A stretch of 64,000 bases of DNA, taken from contig NZ_CP012074.1 in NCBI RefSeq assembly GCF_001262015.1, positions 1,764,249-1,828,248 of the forward strand, in the 5' to 3' direction. This document shows positions 1 through 9,035 of the stretch, piece by piece. The notes beneath the pieces are model-generated. The model was given only the letters and a program-made list of their open reading frames with translations, searched no databases and was not told the origin of the DNA. Each line of letters opens with the position of its first letter. Within the stretch, counting starts at the first letter, position 1. A program made the position numbers and the translations under genes. This DNA comes from Prevotella fusca JCM 17724. Lineage in GTDB: Bacteria > Bacteroidota > Bacteroidia > Bacteroidales > Bacteroidaceae.

Positions 1-515
1 GAGTAACAGAGGGTGCGTCTCCTGCGTTTAAAACACTGAAATATCTTTACATAAATGTTGCTCTTCCTGTCTGAAAACGGGAATAAAATCAGTCTTGTAA
101 ATACGTTTGTAACTGTCAGGTTATCAGGTTTATACTAAAGCTGTGCAAGAGAAGGTGCTTAATTGGGCTTCAATTAAGCCTTAGTTAGGCTTCAATTAAC
201 GCCCTTTTGAACGTCAATTAAGGCTTAATTCAAAAGCAATTAAGCATCAATAGAATTCAATGGGAGGAAAAAACAGGACAAAAGTTCAGTGATAGCTAAT
301 CATTGTCACACTGAGCATCACCCCGTCAGTCAGCTTTCTTTTCCTTTTTCTCCACCTCGTGAATTAAGGGTGTAGACGCCAGATTATATCTGTAAGTTCA
401 TCTGTAATCCTCTTTTCTGTCTTAAATCAGCCTCAAAGGCAATCACGCCCCGTCCATTACTCCCCCCCCTCGCTCGGTGGCAGTTGGTTATGAAAGGGAC
501 GGAACGTGAAGTGTT
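1..515. other. Intergenic stretch with family B repeat array
   Basis: No convincing gene is seen here. The stretch holds a phased 11-bp repeat array (listed separately). The rest is AT-rich DNA with a C-run near 465-471. The lipoprotein gene on the minus strand ends at its right edge. Confidence 0.6.
144..245. repeat. Family B 11-bp phased array, copy 1
   Basis: From 157 to 244 the sequence splits into eight consecutive 11-bp units, such as CTTCAATTAAG, CCTTAGTTAGG, CTTCAATTAAC and CGTCAATTAAG, ending with C at 245. Units alternate between AATTAAG-like and its approximate complement TTAATT/TTAGTT. The left flank GTGCAAGAGAAGGTGCTTAA is almost identical at copy 3 (56782), so the element has a defined edge. 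Confidence 0.8.
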
Positions 516-1061
516 TTACTGTATTCTCACACTCTTTCCATCCTTATAACAAGCGATGGTGCGGGTGCCGTTGGTATAAATATCCTCACTGCCCGGCATG
601 TCAAGAGTGAACCCCGCAGCCTTTACTTGCGCCACGAGATTGTCGTATGCAGTCTGATTGAACACTGCAATGATGATGGCGCCATCCTTGAAAGCAACGT
701 AGCTTGACACACCCTTGCGCAATGGTTTCGGATAGTCTTCATACTTGTCAGCAGTGAGAAGTTTGGCAGGAACACAGTTCTTGTAATACATTTTCGAGAA
801 CTTATCCAGACGATAAACCTCATAATTCGTCTTCAGTTTATAGCCATACTTCTTTGTCGTTGCATCCACCTTGTCAGGATTCTGATACATATTCAAGGCT
901 TCTGCAATACTGATGACATCCTTCAAGGGTTCAACGTTAACAACTGTATCCTTGACCACTTGTGTTACTGCAGGTGTCGTTACAGTCTGCTGTGTACCAC
1001 AGCTGTTGAGTGTTATGGCTGCAACGAGGATAGCCGTTGCTATCCATAGATTCTTTTTCAT
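516..1061 (-). CDS. Hypothetical lipoprotein
   Basis: A 181-residue protein with a lipoprotein signal peptide: charged start MKKN, a hydrophobic stretch, and lipobox LNSC with the lipidated cysteine at residue 21. A Thr/Val-rich linker follows, then a soluble domain of about 140 residues in which I recognise no family. Two further cysteines (in YKNC and IACY) could form a disulphide. It is probably anchored in the outer membrane or periplasmic leaflet. It is followed, in the direction of transcription, by the repeat-bearing intergenic stretch and preceded by the ABC ATPase gene after a 120-bp gap, so it may have its own promoter. Function unknown. Confidence 0.75.
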   Translation of the reverse strand: MKKNLWIATAILVAAITLNSCGTQQTVTTPAVTQVVKDTVVNVEPLKDVISIAEALNMYQNPDKVDATTKKYGYKLKTNYEVYRLDKFSKMYYKNCVPAKLLTADKYEDYPKPLRKGVSSYVAFKDGAIIIAVFNQTAYDNLVAQVKAAGFTLDMPGSEDIYTNGTRTIACYKDGKSVRIQ

Positions 1062-1184
1062 TTGTCCTTTTGTTTTATTGTTTTGAAGATTCGTTTATAA
1101 TGGGTTTATATGCTGTTGCTGGATGAGCTGTCTAAACCATTTAGCTGGTAGTTCTATCTTAGTTGGAAGAGTCTGATACTCCTC

Positions 1185-1895
1185 TCAACGATCAAGAATA
1201 GCACGCATTTCAGCCTTGACATCGGCTGCTGACACTGTCTGCAAGGCGTTATCCTTCACCTCCAGCAGACAATCAGCAAAGCGCACTGCAAGCTCTAAAT
1301 CGTGGGTTGAAAGGAGGATGAGCTTGTCACGTTCGTGTGCCATACGCCGTAAAGACTGGAAGGTTTCAGCCTTGGACGGGAAGTCAAGAAAGGCAGTCGG
1401 CTCGTCAAGGAGTATGACCGGCGTCTGCTGGGCAAGTGCTTTGGCAATCATCACCTTCTGCCGTTCACCGTCAGAGAGTGTCTGAATCATCCTTCCCCGG
1501 AGCTTTTCAATTCCCACGGCAGTGATGGCATCATCGACAACCGCACGGTCATCGGCACGCAACCTACCGAAGAAGCCTGTGTAAGGTGAGCGTCCCAGTC
1601 CTATTATCTCTTCTGTCGTAAGGTTCTGTACATCGGGTTTCTGTGTCAGGACAATGCTCACCTGCCGTGCCAGTTCCCGCTGTGAGAACGAATGTATGTC
1701 ACGGTTGTCCAGCAACAGGTCGCCTCCCATCTTCGGAAGAAAGCCTGCAAGTGTCTTCAGGAGCGTTGATTTTCCGATGCCGTTTTCCCCAATCAGGCAC
1801 GTCAGCTGCCCACTCTTCACCTCGATATTGATGTCGGAGATGACCGGCAGGGAAGGCGAATAGCCTACGGACAGATGGGAAATACTGATAATCAT
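1185..1895 (-). CDS. ABC transporter ATP-binding protein, iron-siderophore/cobalamin type
   Basis: A 236-residue ABC ATPase. Walker A GENGIGKST is at residues 36-44, the signature LSDGE at 140-144, Walker B VILLDEP at 160-166 and the switch histidine at 198. The overall pattern, with a GLGRSPYTG segment after the Q-loop, fits the FecE/BtuD group that powers uptake of iron chelates or cobalamin with a FecCD permease and a periplasmic binding protein. Neither partner is adjacent, so the ATPase is an orphan here or its partners lie elsewhere. I placed the start at the ATG at 1895. A TTG nine codons upstream would overlap the stop codon of the preceding transporter gene and adds nothing typical of the family. 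The two genes are only 19 bp apart and may be cotranscribed. Confidence 0.85.
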   Translation of the reverse strand: MIISISHLSVGYSPSLPVISDINIEVKSGQLTCLIGENGIGKSTLLKTLAGFLPKMGGDLLLDNRDIHSFSQRELARQVSIVLTQKPDVQNLTTEEIIGLGRSPYTGFFGRLRADDRAVVDDAITAVGIEKLRGRMIQTLSDGERQKVMIAKALAQQTPVILLDEPTAFLDFPSKAETFQSLRRMAHERDKLILLSTHDLELAVRFADCLLEVKDNALQTVSAADVKAEMRAILDR

Positions 1896-1914
1896 TACCG
1901 CAGAAAAGAAATTG

Positions 1915-3576
1915 TCAGACAAAGAACATCACCAGCACCTGGGCTATGATGACCCGTATGAACATACCCAAAGGATAGACCGTAGCGTAACTGATGTTGC
2001 TCGTCTCACCCTTCACCGTGTCGTTTGCATAGCCTAATGCCATTGGATTAGCCATTGAGCCGCAAAGAATACCGCAGATAGTACCAAAGTCGAACTTCTT
2101 TGTACGCAGTGCGAGCATCCCCACAATAATAACAGGAATGACCGTAAGGGCAAAGCCCATACCTATCCACAGTAAGCCTTCAGGGCGCACAACTGTGGCA
2201 AGGAAGCCTTTACCTGCATCCAGCCCGAGGCACGCCAGATAAAGTGAAAGACCCAGTTTCCGCAGCATAAGCGAAGCACTGCGCGTCGTATAGGCAATGA
2301 GGTGCAGGCGAGGACCAAAGGCACCGGCAAGGATTCCCATGATGATAGGACCGCCGGCGATGCCCAGGCGGATAGGAGAATCCATCCCCGGGATAGAGAA
2401 TGGGATAGTTCCCAGTGCCAGACCGAGGAGCATGCCGAGGAAGATTACAGCGAGATTGGGCTCGTTGAGGGTCTTCACGGAGTTGCCCAGGAACTTCTCT
2501 GCCTGGTCAATTGCTTCCGGACGGCCCACTAATGTGAGGCGGTCACCATAGCGCAGGACGAGGTCCTGTGTGGCAAGCAGTTTGATGTCACTGCGCAGGA
2601 TACGGCTCACATTGACGCTGTAAACATCTCGCAGATGCAGTTGTCCGAGCCGTTTGCCGTTCAGCATGCCCTTTGACAGCACGATGACACGGCTCTCCAC
2701 CTCTGAATCGAGGTGGTTCCAGTCAATCTGTTCTTTGTTCAAATCACGCTTTACTATCTGCCCGAAGAGGATTTCCATTGCCGGAACCTCATCCCGTTTC
2801 GTAGCTACAAACAGGTTGTCATTCTTGTGCAGCACCGTTGTACTCATCGGAACGATAACATCGTTACCACGCCATATACGTGAGATGATGAACTTCCGAT
2901 GCGTCCCCTGTGCTATCTCTGCTATCGTCTTGCCGTTGACAGCAGGATTGAGGACGACAAACTGTCCGATATAAGTATGGTCATCATCTGCGTTTGAATC
3001 CACAACCAGGTCAGACGGTTTGACAAAGAACTTGCGGATAAATATCATAGCGAAGATAACACCTACCACACCAAGGGGATAGGTGACGGCCGTTGCCAGT
3101 GCTGCATGCCCTCCGCTCTCACCTACATGTTGCAAAGCCTGCTGGGCAGCACCCAGTGCCGGCGTGTTGGTTGTAGCACCACATAGAATACCTACCATGT
3201 CGGACATTGGTACTTTCATGGCATAGGAGAGTACCACTGCCATTACCGTACCCAGGAGGATGACGCCCAGTGACCAGAGGTTGAACGATGTCCCCTCATG
3301 TCGGAAAGAACCGAAGAAGTTTGGTCCTACACTCAGTCCGAGCGTATAGACAAAGATAACCAGTCCGAAGGTCTCACAGTAGTTAAGCATCTGTTCGTCC
3401 ACATGCAGTCCAAGGCTGCCTGCAGCAATACCGAAGAAGAACACGAAGGCTATACCAAGCGATATGCCTGCTATCCTGATTTTGCCTAAGCCCAGTCCCA
3501 CTGCACACACGAGTGAGAGGACAACCACTGCCTGCAGGGCAGAAGGGATGGAAAATAATGCGTTGAACCAGTCCAT
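1915..3576 (-). CDS. YidE/AspT-family transporter with two TrkA-C domains
   Basis: A 553-residue inner-membrane protein with two hydrophobic halves flanking a soluble centre. The N-terminal membrane half (about residues 10-185) and the C-terminal half (about 375-553) each carry the duplicated YidE/YbjL segment, including the repeated motifs GATTNTPALGAAQQAL and GSMANPMALGYAND. The centre (about 200-370) reads as two RCK_C/TrkA-C ligand-binding domains. Family members include the aspartate:alanine exchanger AspT; substrates of the Bacteroidota members are mostly unknown, so substrate specificity here is open. It lies between pyridoxal kinase and the ABC ATPase, with a 19-bp gap to the latter. 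Confidence 0.88.
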   Translation of the reverse strand: MDWFNALFSIPSALQAVVVLSLVCAVGLGLGKIRIAGISLGIAFVFFFGIAAGSLGLHVDEQMLNYCETFGLVIFVYTLGLSVGPNFFGSFRHEGTSFNLWSLGVILLGTVMAVVLSYAMKVPMSDMVGILCGATTNTPALGAAQQALQHVGESGGHAALATAVTYPLGVVGVIFAMIFIRKFFVKPSDLVVDSNADDDHTYIGQFVVLNPAVNGKTIAEIAQGTHRKFIISRIWRGNDVIVPMSTTVLHKNDNLFVATKRDEVPAMEILFGQIVKRDLNKEQIDWNHLDSEVESRVIVLSKGMLNGKRLGQLHLRDVYSVNVSRILRSDIKLLATQDLVLRYGDRLTLVGRPEAIDQAEKFLGNSVKTLNEPNLAVIFLGMLLGLALGTIPFSIPGMDSPIRLGIAGGPIIMGILAGAFGPRLHLIAYTTRSASLMLRKLGLSLYLACLGLDAGKGFLATVVRPEGLLWIGMGFALTVIPVIIVGMLALRTKKFDFGTICGILCGSMANPMALGYANDTVKGETSNISYATVYPLGMFIRVIIAQVLVMFFV

Positions 3577-3759
3577 AATTGTTTTTTAGAAGTGAGGAGG
3601 AGAAGAGAGTCCTGAGGTGAAAAGAGCCGAATCTGCAGTGCTGTTGGCTGTTGCTGTCCGGCTGTCAGAACAGAAGAAAGTACATCCTTAACCATCCTTT
3701 CTGTTGTTCTGTCATGGGTTCTGACAGGAAATGCCTGCCTCACTTTGACCATTTACTGC

Positions 3760-4578
3760 TTACAGCACCTCAAGATACTTTTCCAAAGGGATACCCCTGT
3801 TCTTGTCCTCATTATCCTTGTTGAGGTCAATCAGTTTGTAAACGCCATCCATAGCTTTCTGTGTGCTTGGCACTAACAGGTCGTCATCAAGGAGATGCCC
3901 GATGAGAATGGCTGAGAAGATGTCGCCCGTACCGGGGAAATGAAAAGGAATCTCCGTATAAGGAAGTGTGAAATAGGAGTCGGTCTTGTGGTTATATCCT
4001 GCAACAGAAGGTGTACCGTCAATGAGAATGGAGGTTATCAATGCCGACTTCGTACCTATGCTTCGCAAGCCGTTGAGCAGTGCTTTCGCCCTTTCATTGC
4101 TGACACCAGCCTCATTGAACGTGCTGTCCGTGAGGTAGCAAGCCTCGGTGTAATTAGGGAAAGTAAGGTCGGCAACGCTGATCATCTCACGCATGGAGTT
4201 GATGGTTGCTGGTGTAACACCGTTATAGAGCTTTCCCTCATCGCCCATGATAGGGTCAACGAAGATTGTCGTACCCCGTTCAGCCTGCTCACGGCAGTAG
4301 TCTGCCACCAGTTTTGCCTGTCGTTCTGACGCAATGAAACCAGTTGCAATGGCGTCAAAGCTGAAGCCCAGCTCCTTCCATACGGGGAAAACGCCCTTGA
4401 TGTAATCGGTAGTCTCAAGAATATTGAACTTGCCATAGTCAAGCGTGTTTGAGACCAAAGCCGTGGGAAGGTTATAAACAGGATGTCCGAGATAGGACAA
4501 GATAGGAAGCATGGCAGCCGTAGCCACCTTGCCGTATCCTGCAATGTCATTGATAAGAAGTATATGTTTCTTGCTCAT
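3760..4578 (-). CDS. Pyridoxal/pyridoxamine kinase (PdxY/PdxK-like)
   Basis: A 272-residue ribokinase-fold kinase that would phosphorylate pyridoxal or pyridoxamine in the vitamin B6 salvage pathway. The start MSKKHILLINDIAGYGKVA matches the family's conserved N-terminus, including the GYGKV-type segment. The C-terminal PGTGDIFSA motif supplies the catalytic aspartate and anion hole, and FVDPIMGDEGKLY is the usual ATP/Mg segment. I chose the ATG at 4578. An upstream in-frame start at 4662 would add a Cys-rich, non-homologous extension overlapping the AT-rich region. Whether the enzyme belongs to the PdxK or PdxY subgroup cannot be settled by eye. Confidence 0.88.
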   Translation of the reverse strand: MSKKHILLINDIAGYGKVATAAMLPILSYLGHPVYNLPTALVSNTLDYGKFNILETTDYIKGVFPVWKELGFSFDAIATGFIASERQAKLVADYCREQAERGTTIFVDPIMGDEGKLYNGVTPATINSMREMISVADLTFPNYTEACYLTDSTFNEAGVSNERAKALLNGLRSIGTKSALITSILIDGTPSVAGYNHKTDSYFTLPYTEIPFHFPGTGDIFSAILIGHLLDDDLLVPSTQKAMDGVYKLIDLNKDNEDKNRGIPLEKYLEVL

Positions 4579-4771
4579 TATATGTTTCTTAATTGGACTA
4601 CAAAGGTAGTGTAAAGCGCATGAACAGCAAAATAAAAACCGATAAATCGCATGATGTCCCACCTTGCAGAGCTTTGTCTACAGCTTTTCCTGTGGCTTGT
4701 TCACGGACTTTCGCATGATAGGATGTGCCCGTTGAAACCTGCCCTGTCACCCTTTTCGGGCATCAGTGTTG

Positions 4772-4861
4772 AATTTTCTTCATGAAAAGAATTATTTTTT
4801 TTCACGAAAAGAAATATTTATCTTCATGAAAAAAAATAATTCTTTTCATGAAGAAAATTTG
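4772..4861. repeat. Family A 22-bp phased palindrome array, copy 1
   Basis: Four cores TTCATGAA, TTCACGAA, TTCATGAA and TTCATGAA start at 4779, 4801, 4823 and 4845, exactly 22 bp apart, with AT-rich 14-bp spacers. Positions 4772-4859 as a whole are an 88-bp near-perfect palindrome centred on AAATATTT, with only a few mismatches around the inner two cores. Confidence 0.9.
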
Positions 4862-5044
4862 TTTGATAGGGTAGACTTCTGCTTTAATCCTTGTCTGTCA
4901 TCATTTTATAGATACCGTCAATAGTTAACATTCACGCTCCATTAATCCCTACTCTCGTTTGTCATCTTTATATAGATACCATCATCACCTATCACCCGTC
5001 ACCCATCACCCACCACCTAATAATATATAAATCTTATGCTTTTA

Positions 5045-5076
5045 TTTTGTTATCCCGCTAAGTTGCAGTAACTTTG
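5045..5076 (+). promoter_or_regulatory. metK promoter (Bacteroidota -33/-7 type)
   Basis: TAACTTTG at 5069-5076 matches the -7 consensus TAnnTTTG, and TTTTG at 5045-5049 matches the -33 box, with 19 bp between TTTG and the -7 box. It lies 50 bp before the metK start codon. Confidence 0.7.
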
Positions 5077-5126
5077 CACTCTTAAACTGAAAATAAACAG
5101 TAAAATCAAATATAAAACATAAGTAT

Positions 5127-6419
5127 ATGGCATATTTGTTTTCATCGGAATCTGTATCTGAGGGACACCCAGATAAGGTTGCCGATCAGATAAGTGACGC
5201 ATTACTCGACCAGTTTCTTGCATACGACGAGGATGCACGTTGCGCAATAGAAACCTTTAACACCACAGGACAGGTGGTGATTATGGGTGAGGTGAGGTCT
5301 AAGGAATATGTTGATCTTCAGACGATAGCCCGCAAGACCATCAACAGGATAGGCTATACAAAGGCTGAATACCAGTTTGATGGCAACAGCTGTGGTATTC
5401 TCTCTGCCATCCATGAGCAGAGTGATGACATCAACCGTGGTGTTGACAATGGTGATGCTGACAATCAGGGAGCCGGCGACCAGGGTATGATGTTCGGTTA
5501 TGCCTGCAACGAGACAGACAGTTATATGCCTGTCACGCTCGACCTGTCGCATCTCATCATGAGCACATTGGCTGACATCCGCAGGGAGGGCAAGCTGATG
5601 ACTTATCTCCGCCCGGACTCCAAGAGCCAGGTGACAGTGGAGTACAGCGATGACAATATCCCGCAGCGTATTGACACGATTGTCGTTTCTACACAGCATG
5701 ACGACTTCATCCAGCCTGCTGACAGCTCACGTGAGGCACAGCTAAAGGCGGATAAGGAGATGGTGGAACAGATTTACAAGGATGTCCTTGAGATCCTGAT
5801 GCCACGTGTGAAGGCACAGATTACGTCGGAGAAGGTGCTCGCACTGTTCAATGACAATATCAAGTATCTTGTCAATCCGACAGGTAAGTTTGTGATTGGC
5901 GGTCCTCATGGTGATACTGGTCTGACCGGTCGTAAGATTATCGTTGATACTTACGGCGGTAAGGGCGGTCACGGTGGTGGTGCCTTCTCGGGTAAGGATT
6001 CAAGTAAGGTAGACCGCTCTGCAGCCTATGCAGCACGCTACATTGCCAAGAACATGGTAGCGGCCGGTGTGAGTGATGAGATACTCGTACAGCTGGCTTA
6101 CGCTATTGGTGTTGCCGAGCCTGTCAGCGTTTATGTGAATACCTACGGTCGTTCGCACGTAAAGGCTACTGATGGTGAAATTGCAGAACAGGTGAAGAAG
6201 CTGTTTGACCTTCGTCCGAAGGCTATCGAGAAATCGCTGAAGCTGCGACAGCCAATGTATCTGGAGACTGCTGCCTACGGTCACATGGGACGCAAGAATG
6301 AGGTTGTGAAGAAGACCTTTGAAAGTCGTTACCACGAGACAAAGACGGTTGATGTGGAACTTTTCACTTGGGAAAAGCTCGACCGTGTGGACGAAATCAA
6401 AAAGACATTCGGACTTTAA
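5127..6419 (+). CDS. metK: S-adenosylmethionine synthetase
   Basis: A 430-residue enzyme making S-adenosylmethionine from methionine and ATP. It begins with the family pattern [20 protein letters not shown], carries [12 protein letters not shown] in the first third, and has the flexible-loop and phosphate-binding segment [15 protein letters not shown] followed by [12 protein letters not shown]. It is slightly longer than the roughly 385-residue enterobacterial enzyme, as is usual in Bacteroidota. It opens a co-directional run of six genes, and DUF4271 follows after only 6 bp, so the two are probably cotranscribed from the promoter at 5045-5076. Confidence 0.97.
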   Translation: MAYLFSSESVSEGHPDKVADQISDALLDQFLAYDEDARCAIETFNTTGQVVIMGEVRSKEYVDLQTIARKTINRIGYTKAEYQFDGNSCGILSAIHEQSDDINRGVDNGDADNQGAGDQGMMFGYACNETDSYMPVTLDLSHLIMSTLADIRREGKLMTYLRPDSKSQVTVEYSDDNIPQRIDTIVVSTQHDDFIQPADSSREAQLKADKEMVEQIYKDVLEILMPRVKAQITSEKVLALFNDNIKYLVNPTGKFVIGGPHGDTGLTGRKIIVDTYGGKGGHGGGAFSGKDSSKVDRSAAYAARYIAKNMVAAGVSDEILVQLAYAIGVAEPVSVYVNTYGRSHVKATDGEIAEQVKKLFDLRPKAIEKSLKLRQPMYLETAAYGHMGRKNEVVKKTFESRYHETKTVDVELFTWEKLDRVDEIKKTFGL

Positions 6420-6425
6420 CAGACA

Positions 6426-7358
6426 ATGCCGACAACTGATTCCATTGCTCGCCCCTCCCTGCTGTTGAAATCAACATTGGCGGCAGGACAGAAGGCGGAT
6501 GCTGATTCTGTGGCAAGGGCGGGTCAGGCTACTGACTCGTCTATCTTGTTGCGCCCCAAAAAGCAGAAGACGTTTCAGCTGACGGATTTCAAATTTGCAG
6601 AAGAAGGCTACTTCAAAGGAAACAAGTATTTCAAGCTGGGACGTGGAAACGGACATGCTGACGGCGTGTCGGGCGTTCTTGCCCCTTATGCCGTAAGCAA
6701 TGACAATACGATTACGGCACTGCTCCTGGGCTGTTTCGTGATGGCGATGGTGGCATTCTCCGTGTCGCATAATTTCATTGAACGGCAGATAAAGAGCTTC
6801 TTCCGCATCAGCCGCAGCAAGGATTCGATGACGGAGACTGACACTGAGGTGCGTTTTCAGATTTTCCTGATACTGCAGACCTCCTTGCTGGGAAGTATTC
6901 TCTATTACTTCTTTGCGCATGACAGTGGAAGTGGCAGGCTTGAGAGCGATTCGCAGATTGGGATGATAGGATGCTTCTTTGGCATTTTCGCAGGCTATTT
7001 CCTGTTCAAGTATGTGGTCTATGGATTTGTCAACTGGGTGTTCTTTGATAGGAAAAATAACGGACGATGGAGGCGGTCTTGGCTCTTCCTTTCCTCGCTT
7101 GAGGGTGTACTGTTGTTCCCTGCCGTCCTGCTACTGGTTTATTTCTCTTTGTCGCTCAACGCAGCATTGATTTATACACTGATTGTCATGTTATTTATCA
7201 AAATGCTTGCTTTTTATAAGGGTTATACCATCTTTTTCAAAAGAATCGGTGCCAGTCTGCAAATAATTTTGTACTTTTGTGCGCTCGAATTGATGCCGTT
7301 GATGGTATTGTGGGGCGTTTTGTTGATTACAGATAACTATTTGATAATAAACTTTTAG
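6426..7358 (+). CDS. DUF4271 family membrane protein
   Basis: A 310-residue protein with a polar N-terminal region of about 90 residues followed by roughly seven hydrophobic segments. In Bacteroidales, a DUF4271 membrane protein lies directly upstream of hemD, and that position matches here: hemD starts 6 bp downstream. The biochemical role is unknown. Its fixed place beside hemD and rnpA suggests a housekeeping membrane function. The start is the only ATG close behind metK. Confidence 0.8.
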   Translation: MPTTDSIARPSLLLKSTLAAGQKADADSVARAGQATDSSILLRPKKQKTFQLTDFKFAEEGYFKGNKYFKLGRGNGHADGVSGVLAPYAVSNDNTITALLLGCFVMAMVAFSVSHNFIERQIKSFFRISRSKDSMTETDTEVRFQIFLILQTSLLGSILYYFFAHDSGSGRLESDSQIGMIGCFFGIFAGYFLFKYVVYGFVNWVFFDRKNNGRWRRSWLFLSSLEGVLLFPAVLLLVYFSLSLNAALIYTLIVMLFIKMLAFYKGYTIFFKRIGASLQIILYFCALELMPLMVLWGVLLITDNYLIINF

Positions 7359-7364
7359 GACAAG

Positions 7365-8120
7365 ATGATAAAAAAGATCTTGGTTTCACAACCAAAGCCG
7401 TCAAGCGAAAAGTCGCCCTACTATGATATAGCAACGGACTTAGGGGTGGAACTGGTATTCAGACCGTTTTTTAAAGTGGAAGGACTCTCAGCGAAAGAGT
7501 TCCGTCAGCAGAAAGTTAACCTGCTGGACTATACAGCTGTGGTGTTTACTTCCCGCCATGCCGTAGACAATTACTTTAATCTTGCCAAGGAAATGCGCAT
7601 CACCATCCCAGAGGATATGAAGTATTTCTGTGTGATTGAAACGATTGCGCTCTACATCCAGAAGTATGTGCAGTATCGCAAGCGTAAGGTGTTCTTTGGA
7701 AATACAGGTAAGATAGACAGTCTTATCCCAACGATGGTCAAGCACAAGACTGAGAAGTATCTCGTTCCGCAGAGCTCTGTTCATACGGACTCGCTGACCA
7801 AGCTGTTGGATACAAACAAGCTCAAGCACAAGGAGTGTGTGATGTATCGTACGGTAAGTAACGGACTGACAGATGAGGAAGTGAAGAACTTTGATTATGA
7901 TATGCTTGTGTTCTTCAGCCCTACAGGAGTGAAGGCCTTGAAGGAGAATATCCCTGACTTCAAACAAGGGGATATAAAGATAGCAGCCTTTGGTCCTGCT
8001 ACTGCCAAGGAAGTTGAGGCGCAGGGATTGAAACTTGACCTGCAGGCTCCGTCTCAGGAGTATCCTTCCATGACGGGCGCACTGCGTGCTTTCTTGGAGA
8101 AACAGAAGAAGAATAAGTGA
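7365..8120 (+). CDS. hemD: Uroporphyrinogen-III synthase family protein
   Basis: A 251-residue HemD-fold protein. The start KKILVSQPKPSSEKSPYYDI matches the Bacteroidales HemD N-terminus. The domain swap region with VFTSRHAVDNYF and the second-lobe segment VFFSPTGVKAL then IAAFGPATAKEV are family landmarks. The enzyme closes and isomerises hydroxymethylbilane to uroporphyrinogen III in tetrapyrrole synthesis. Many Prevotella lack a full haem pathway, so the enzyme's role here is uncertain; no other hem gene is in the window. It lies in the conserved order DUF4271-hemD-rnpA-yidD-tyrS. Confidence 0.85.
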   Translation: MIKKILVSQPKPSSEKSPYYDIATDLGVELVFRPFFKVEGLSAKEFRQQKVNLLDYTAVVFTSRHAVDNYFNLAKEMRITIPEDMKYFCVIETIALYIQKYVQYRKRKVFFGNTGKIDSLIPTMVKHKTEKYLVPQSSVHTDSLTKLLDTNKLKHKECVMYRTVSNGLTDEEVKNFDYDMLVFFSPTGVKALKENIPDFKQGDIKIAAFGPATAKEVEAQGLKLDLQAPSQEYPSMTGALRAFLEKQKKNK

Positions 8121-8204
8121 TATAACGGCTTCTTTCCCATCTGAAAGGATGAGAGAGAAGCCGGCATCAGTACTGGGTATGTCGAATTTACAGGCTGAAA
8201 AGGA

Positions 8205-8630
8205 ATGGAAAAGCATGAAGAAAAACTGAGGAAAGGCGAACGTCTATGCAGCAGGAGACTCATAGACATACTCTTTGGTGCAGGTGGAAGTCATGCGATG
8301 ACTGCGTTCCCTTTGAAGGCTGTTTACAGACTGGTTGAAAGCAATTCAGTCTCTTCAGCATCGGAAGATGATGTTGATGAGTCGAAAGTACAGGTGCTGG
8401 TCAGTGTTCCTAAGAAGCATTTCAAGCGTGCCGTGAAGCGTAACAGGGTGAAACGACAGGTGCGTGAGGCTTATCGAAAGCACAAGAGTTTTGTGATGCT
8501 TCGTGTGAACGAGTATGCAGACAAGCAGTTGCTGATTGCTTTTATATGGCTTTCAGATGAGTTGGCTGACTCTGTTACGGTAGAACAGCGGGTTTCTAAT
8601 CTGCTTCAAAGAATAGGAGAACGTATCTGA
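8205..8630 (+). CDS. rnpA: Ribonuclease P protein component
   Basis: A 141-residue basic protein that helps the RNase P RNA process tRNA 5' ends. [17 protein letters not shown] at the start and the RNR-type motif [18 protein letters not shown] (about residues 70-87) are diagnostic. In many bacteria rnpA follows rpmH near oriC, but in Bacteroidales it sits in this hemD-yidD-tyrS context. Its stop codon overlaps the yidD start in TGATG, indicating translational coupling. Confidence 0.95.
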   Translation: MEKHEEKLRKGERLCSRRLIDILFGAGGSHAMTAFPLKAVYRLVESNSVSSASEDDVDESKVQVLVSVPKKHFKRAVKRNRVKRQVREAYRKHKSFVMLRVNEYADKQLLIAFIWLSDELADSVTVEQRVSNLLQRIGERI

Positions 8631-8929
8631 TGGAAGAGAAGGAAATGGACGGAAAGGTATCACATGAGCAGTCGTCAAAGAATGTTTTTGTCAGGTTGTG
8701 GCGTCTTTTTACACGTGGCTTATCGTGGCTGTTGATACTTCCGATACTCTTTTATCGCCAGTTCATATCTCCTTTTACGCCACCTTCCTGTCGCTTCACA
8801 CCCACCTGTTCGGAGTACGGCAGGCAGGCTATCCTGAAGCACGGACCTTTCAAGGGTCTGGCTCTCACCATCTGGCGTATATTAAGATGTAATCCGTGGG
8901 GCGGCAGTGGCTATGACCCTGTACCCTAA
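8630..8929 (+). CDS. yidD: Membrane protein insertion efficiency factor YidD
   Basis: A 99-residue peripheral membrane protein thought to assist YidC-dependent insertion. The conserved block [20 protein letters not shown] followed by [20 protein letters not shown] and the C-terminal [14 protein letters not shown] are almost invariant in the family. An N-terminal extension of about 25 polar residues precedes the core; a start further inside would drop the overlap with rnpA, so I keep the coupled start. Confidence 0.95.
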   Translation: MEEKEMDGKVSHEQSSKNVFVRLWRLFTRGLSWLLILPILFYRQFISPFTPPSCRFTPTCSEYGRQAILKHGPFKGLALTIWRILRCNPWGGSGYDPVP

Positions 8930-9035
8930 CGATGCTCACATATAGAATATTAATACAGAGTTGAGGCTTGTGAAGAATGGGCAGAAAGCCTTTAACGTCT
9001 TCAATCCCTTGACTCCTTAAAGTATAAAGACATAA

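Larger units (their letters stand above)
4579..5126. other. Divergent pdxK/metK intergenic region
   Basis: This 548-bp gap between divergent genes holds a family A array at 4772-4861. It also holds an imperfect 60-bp direct duplication at about 4890-4985 (TATAGATACCGTCA and TATAGATACCATCA cores), a short run of CACCCATCACCC repeats at about 4987-5020, and the metK promoter near 5070. The transcript leader before metK would be only about 45 nt, too short for a SAM riboswitch. Confidence 0.6.

Noticed and set aside
3486..3752. Minus-strand frame upstream of the YidE gene
   Set aside because: It overlaps the start of the transporter in another frame and has no recognisable features.
4861..5126. 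SAM riboswitch before metK
   Set aside because: The promoter at 5045-5076 leaves a leader of about 45 nt, too short for known SAM aptamers, and no conserved aptamer sequence is seen.
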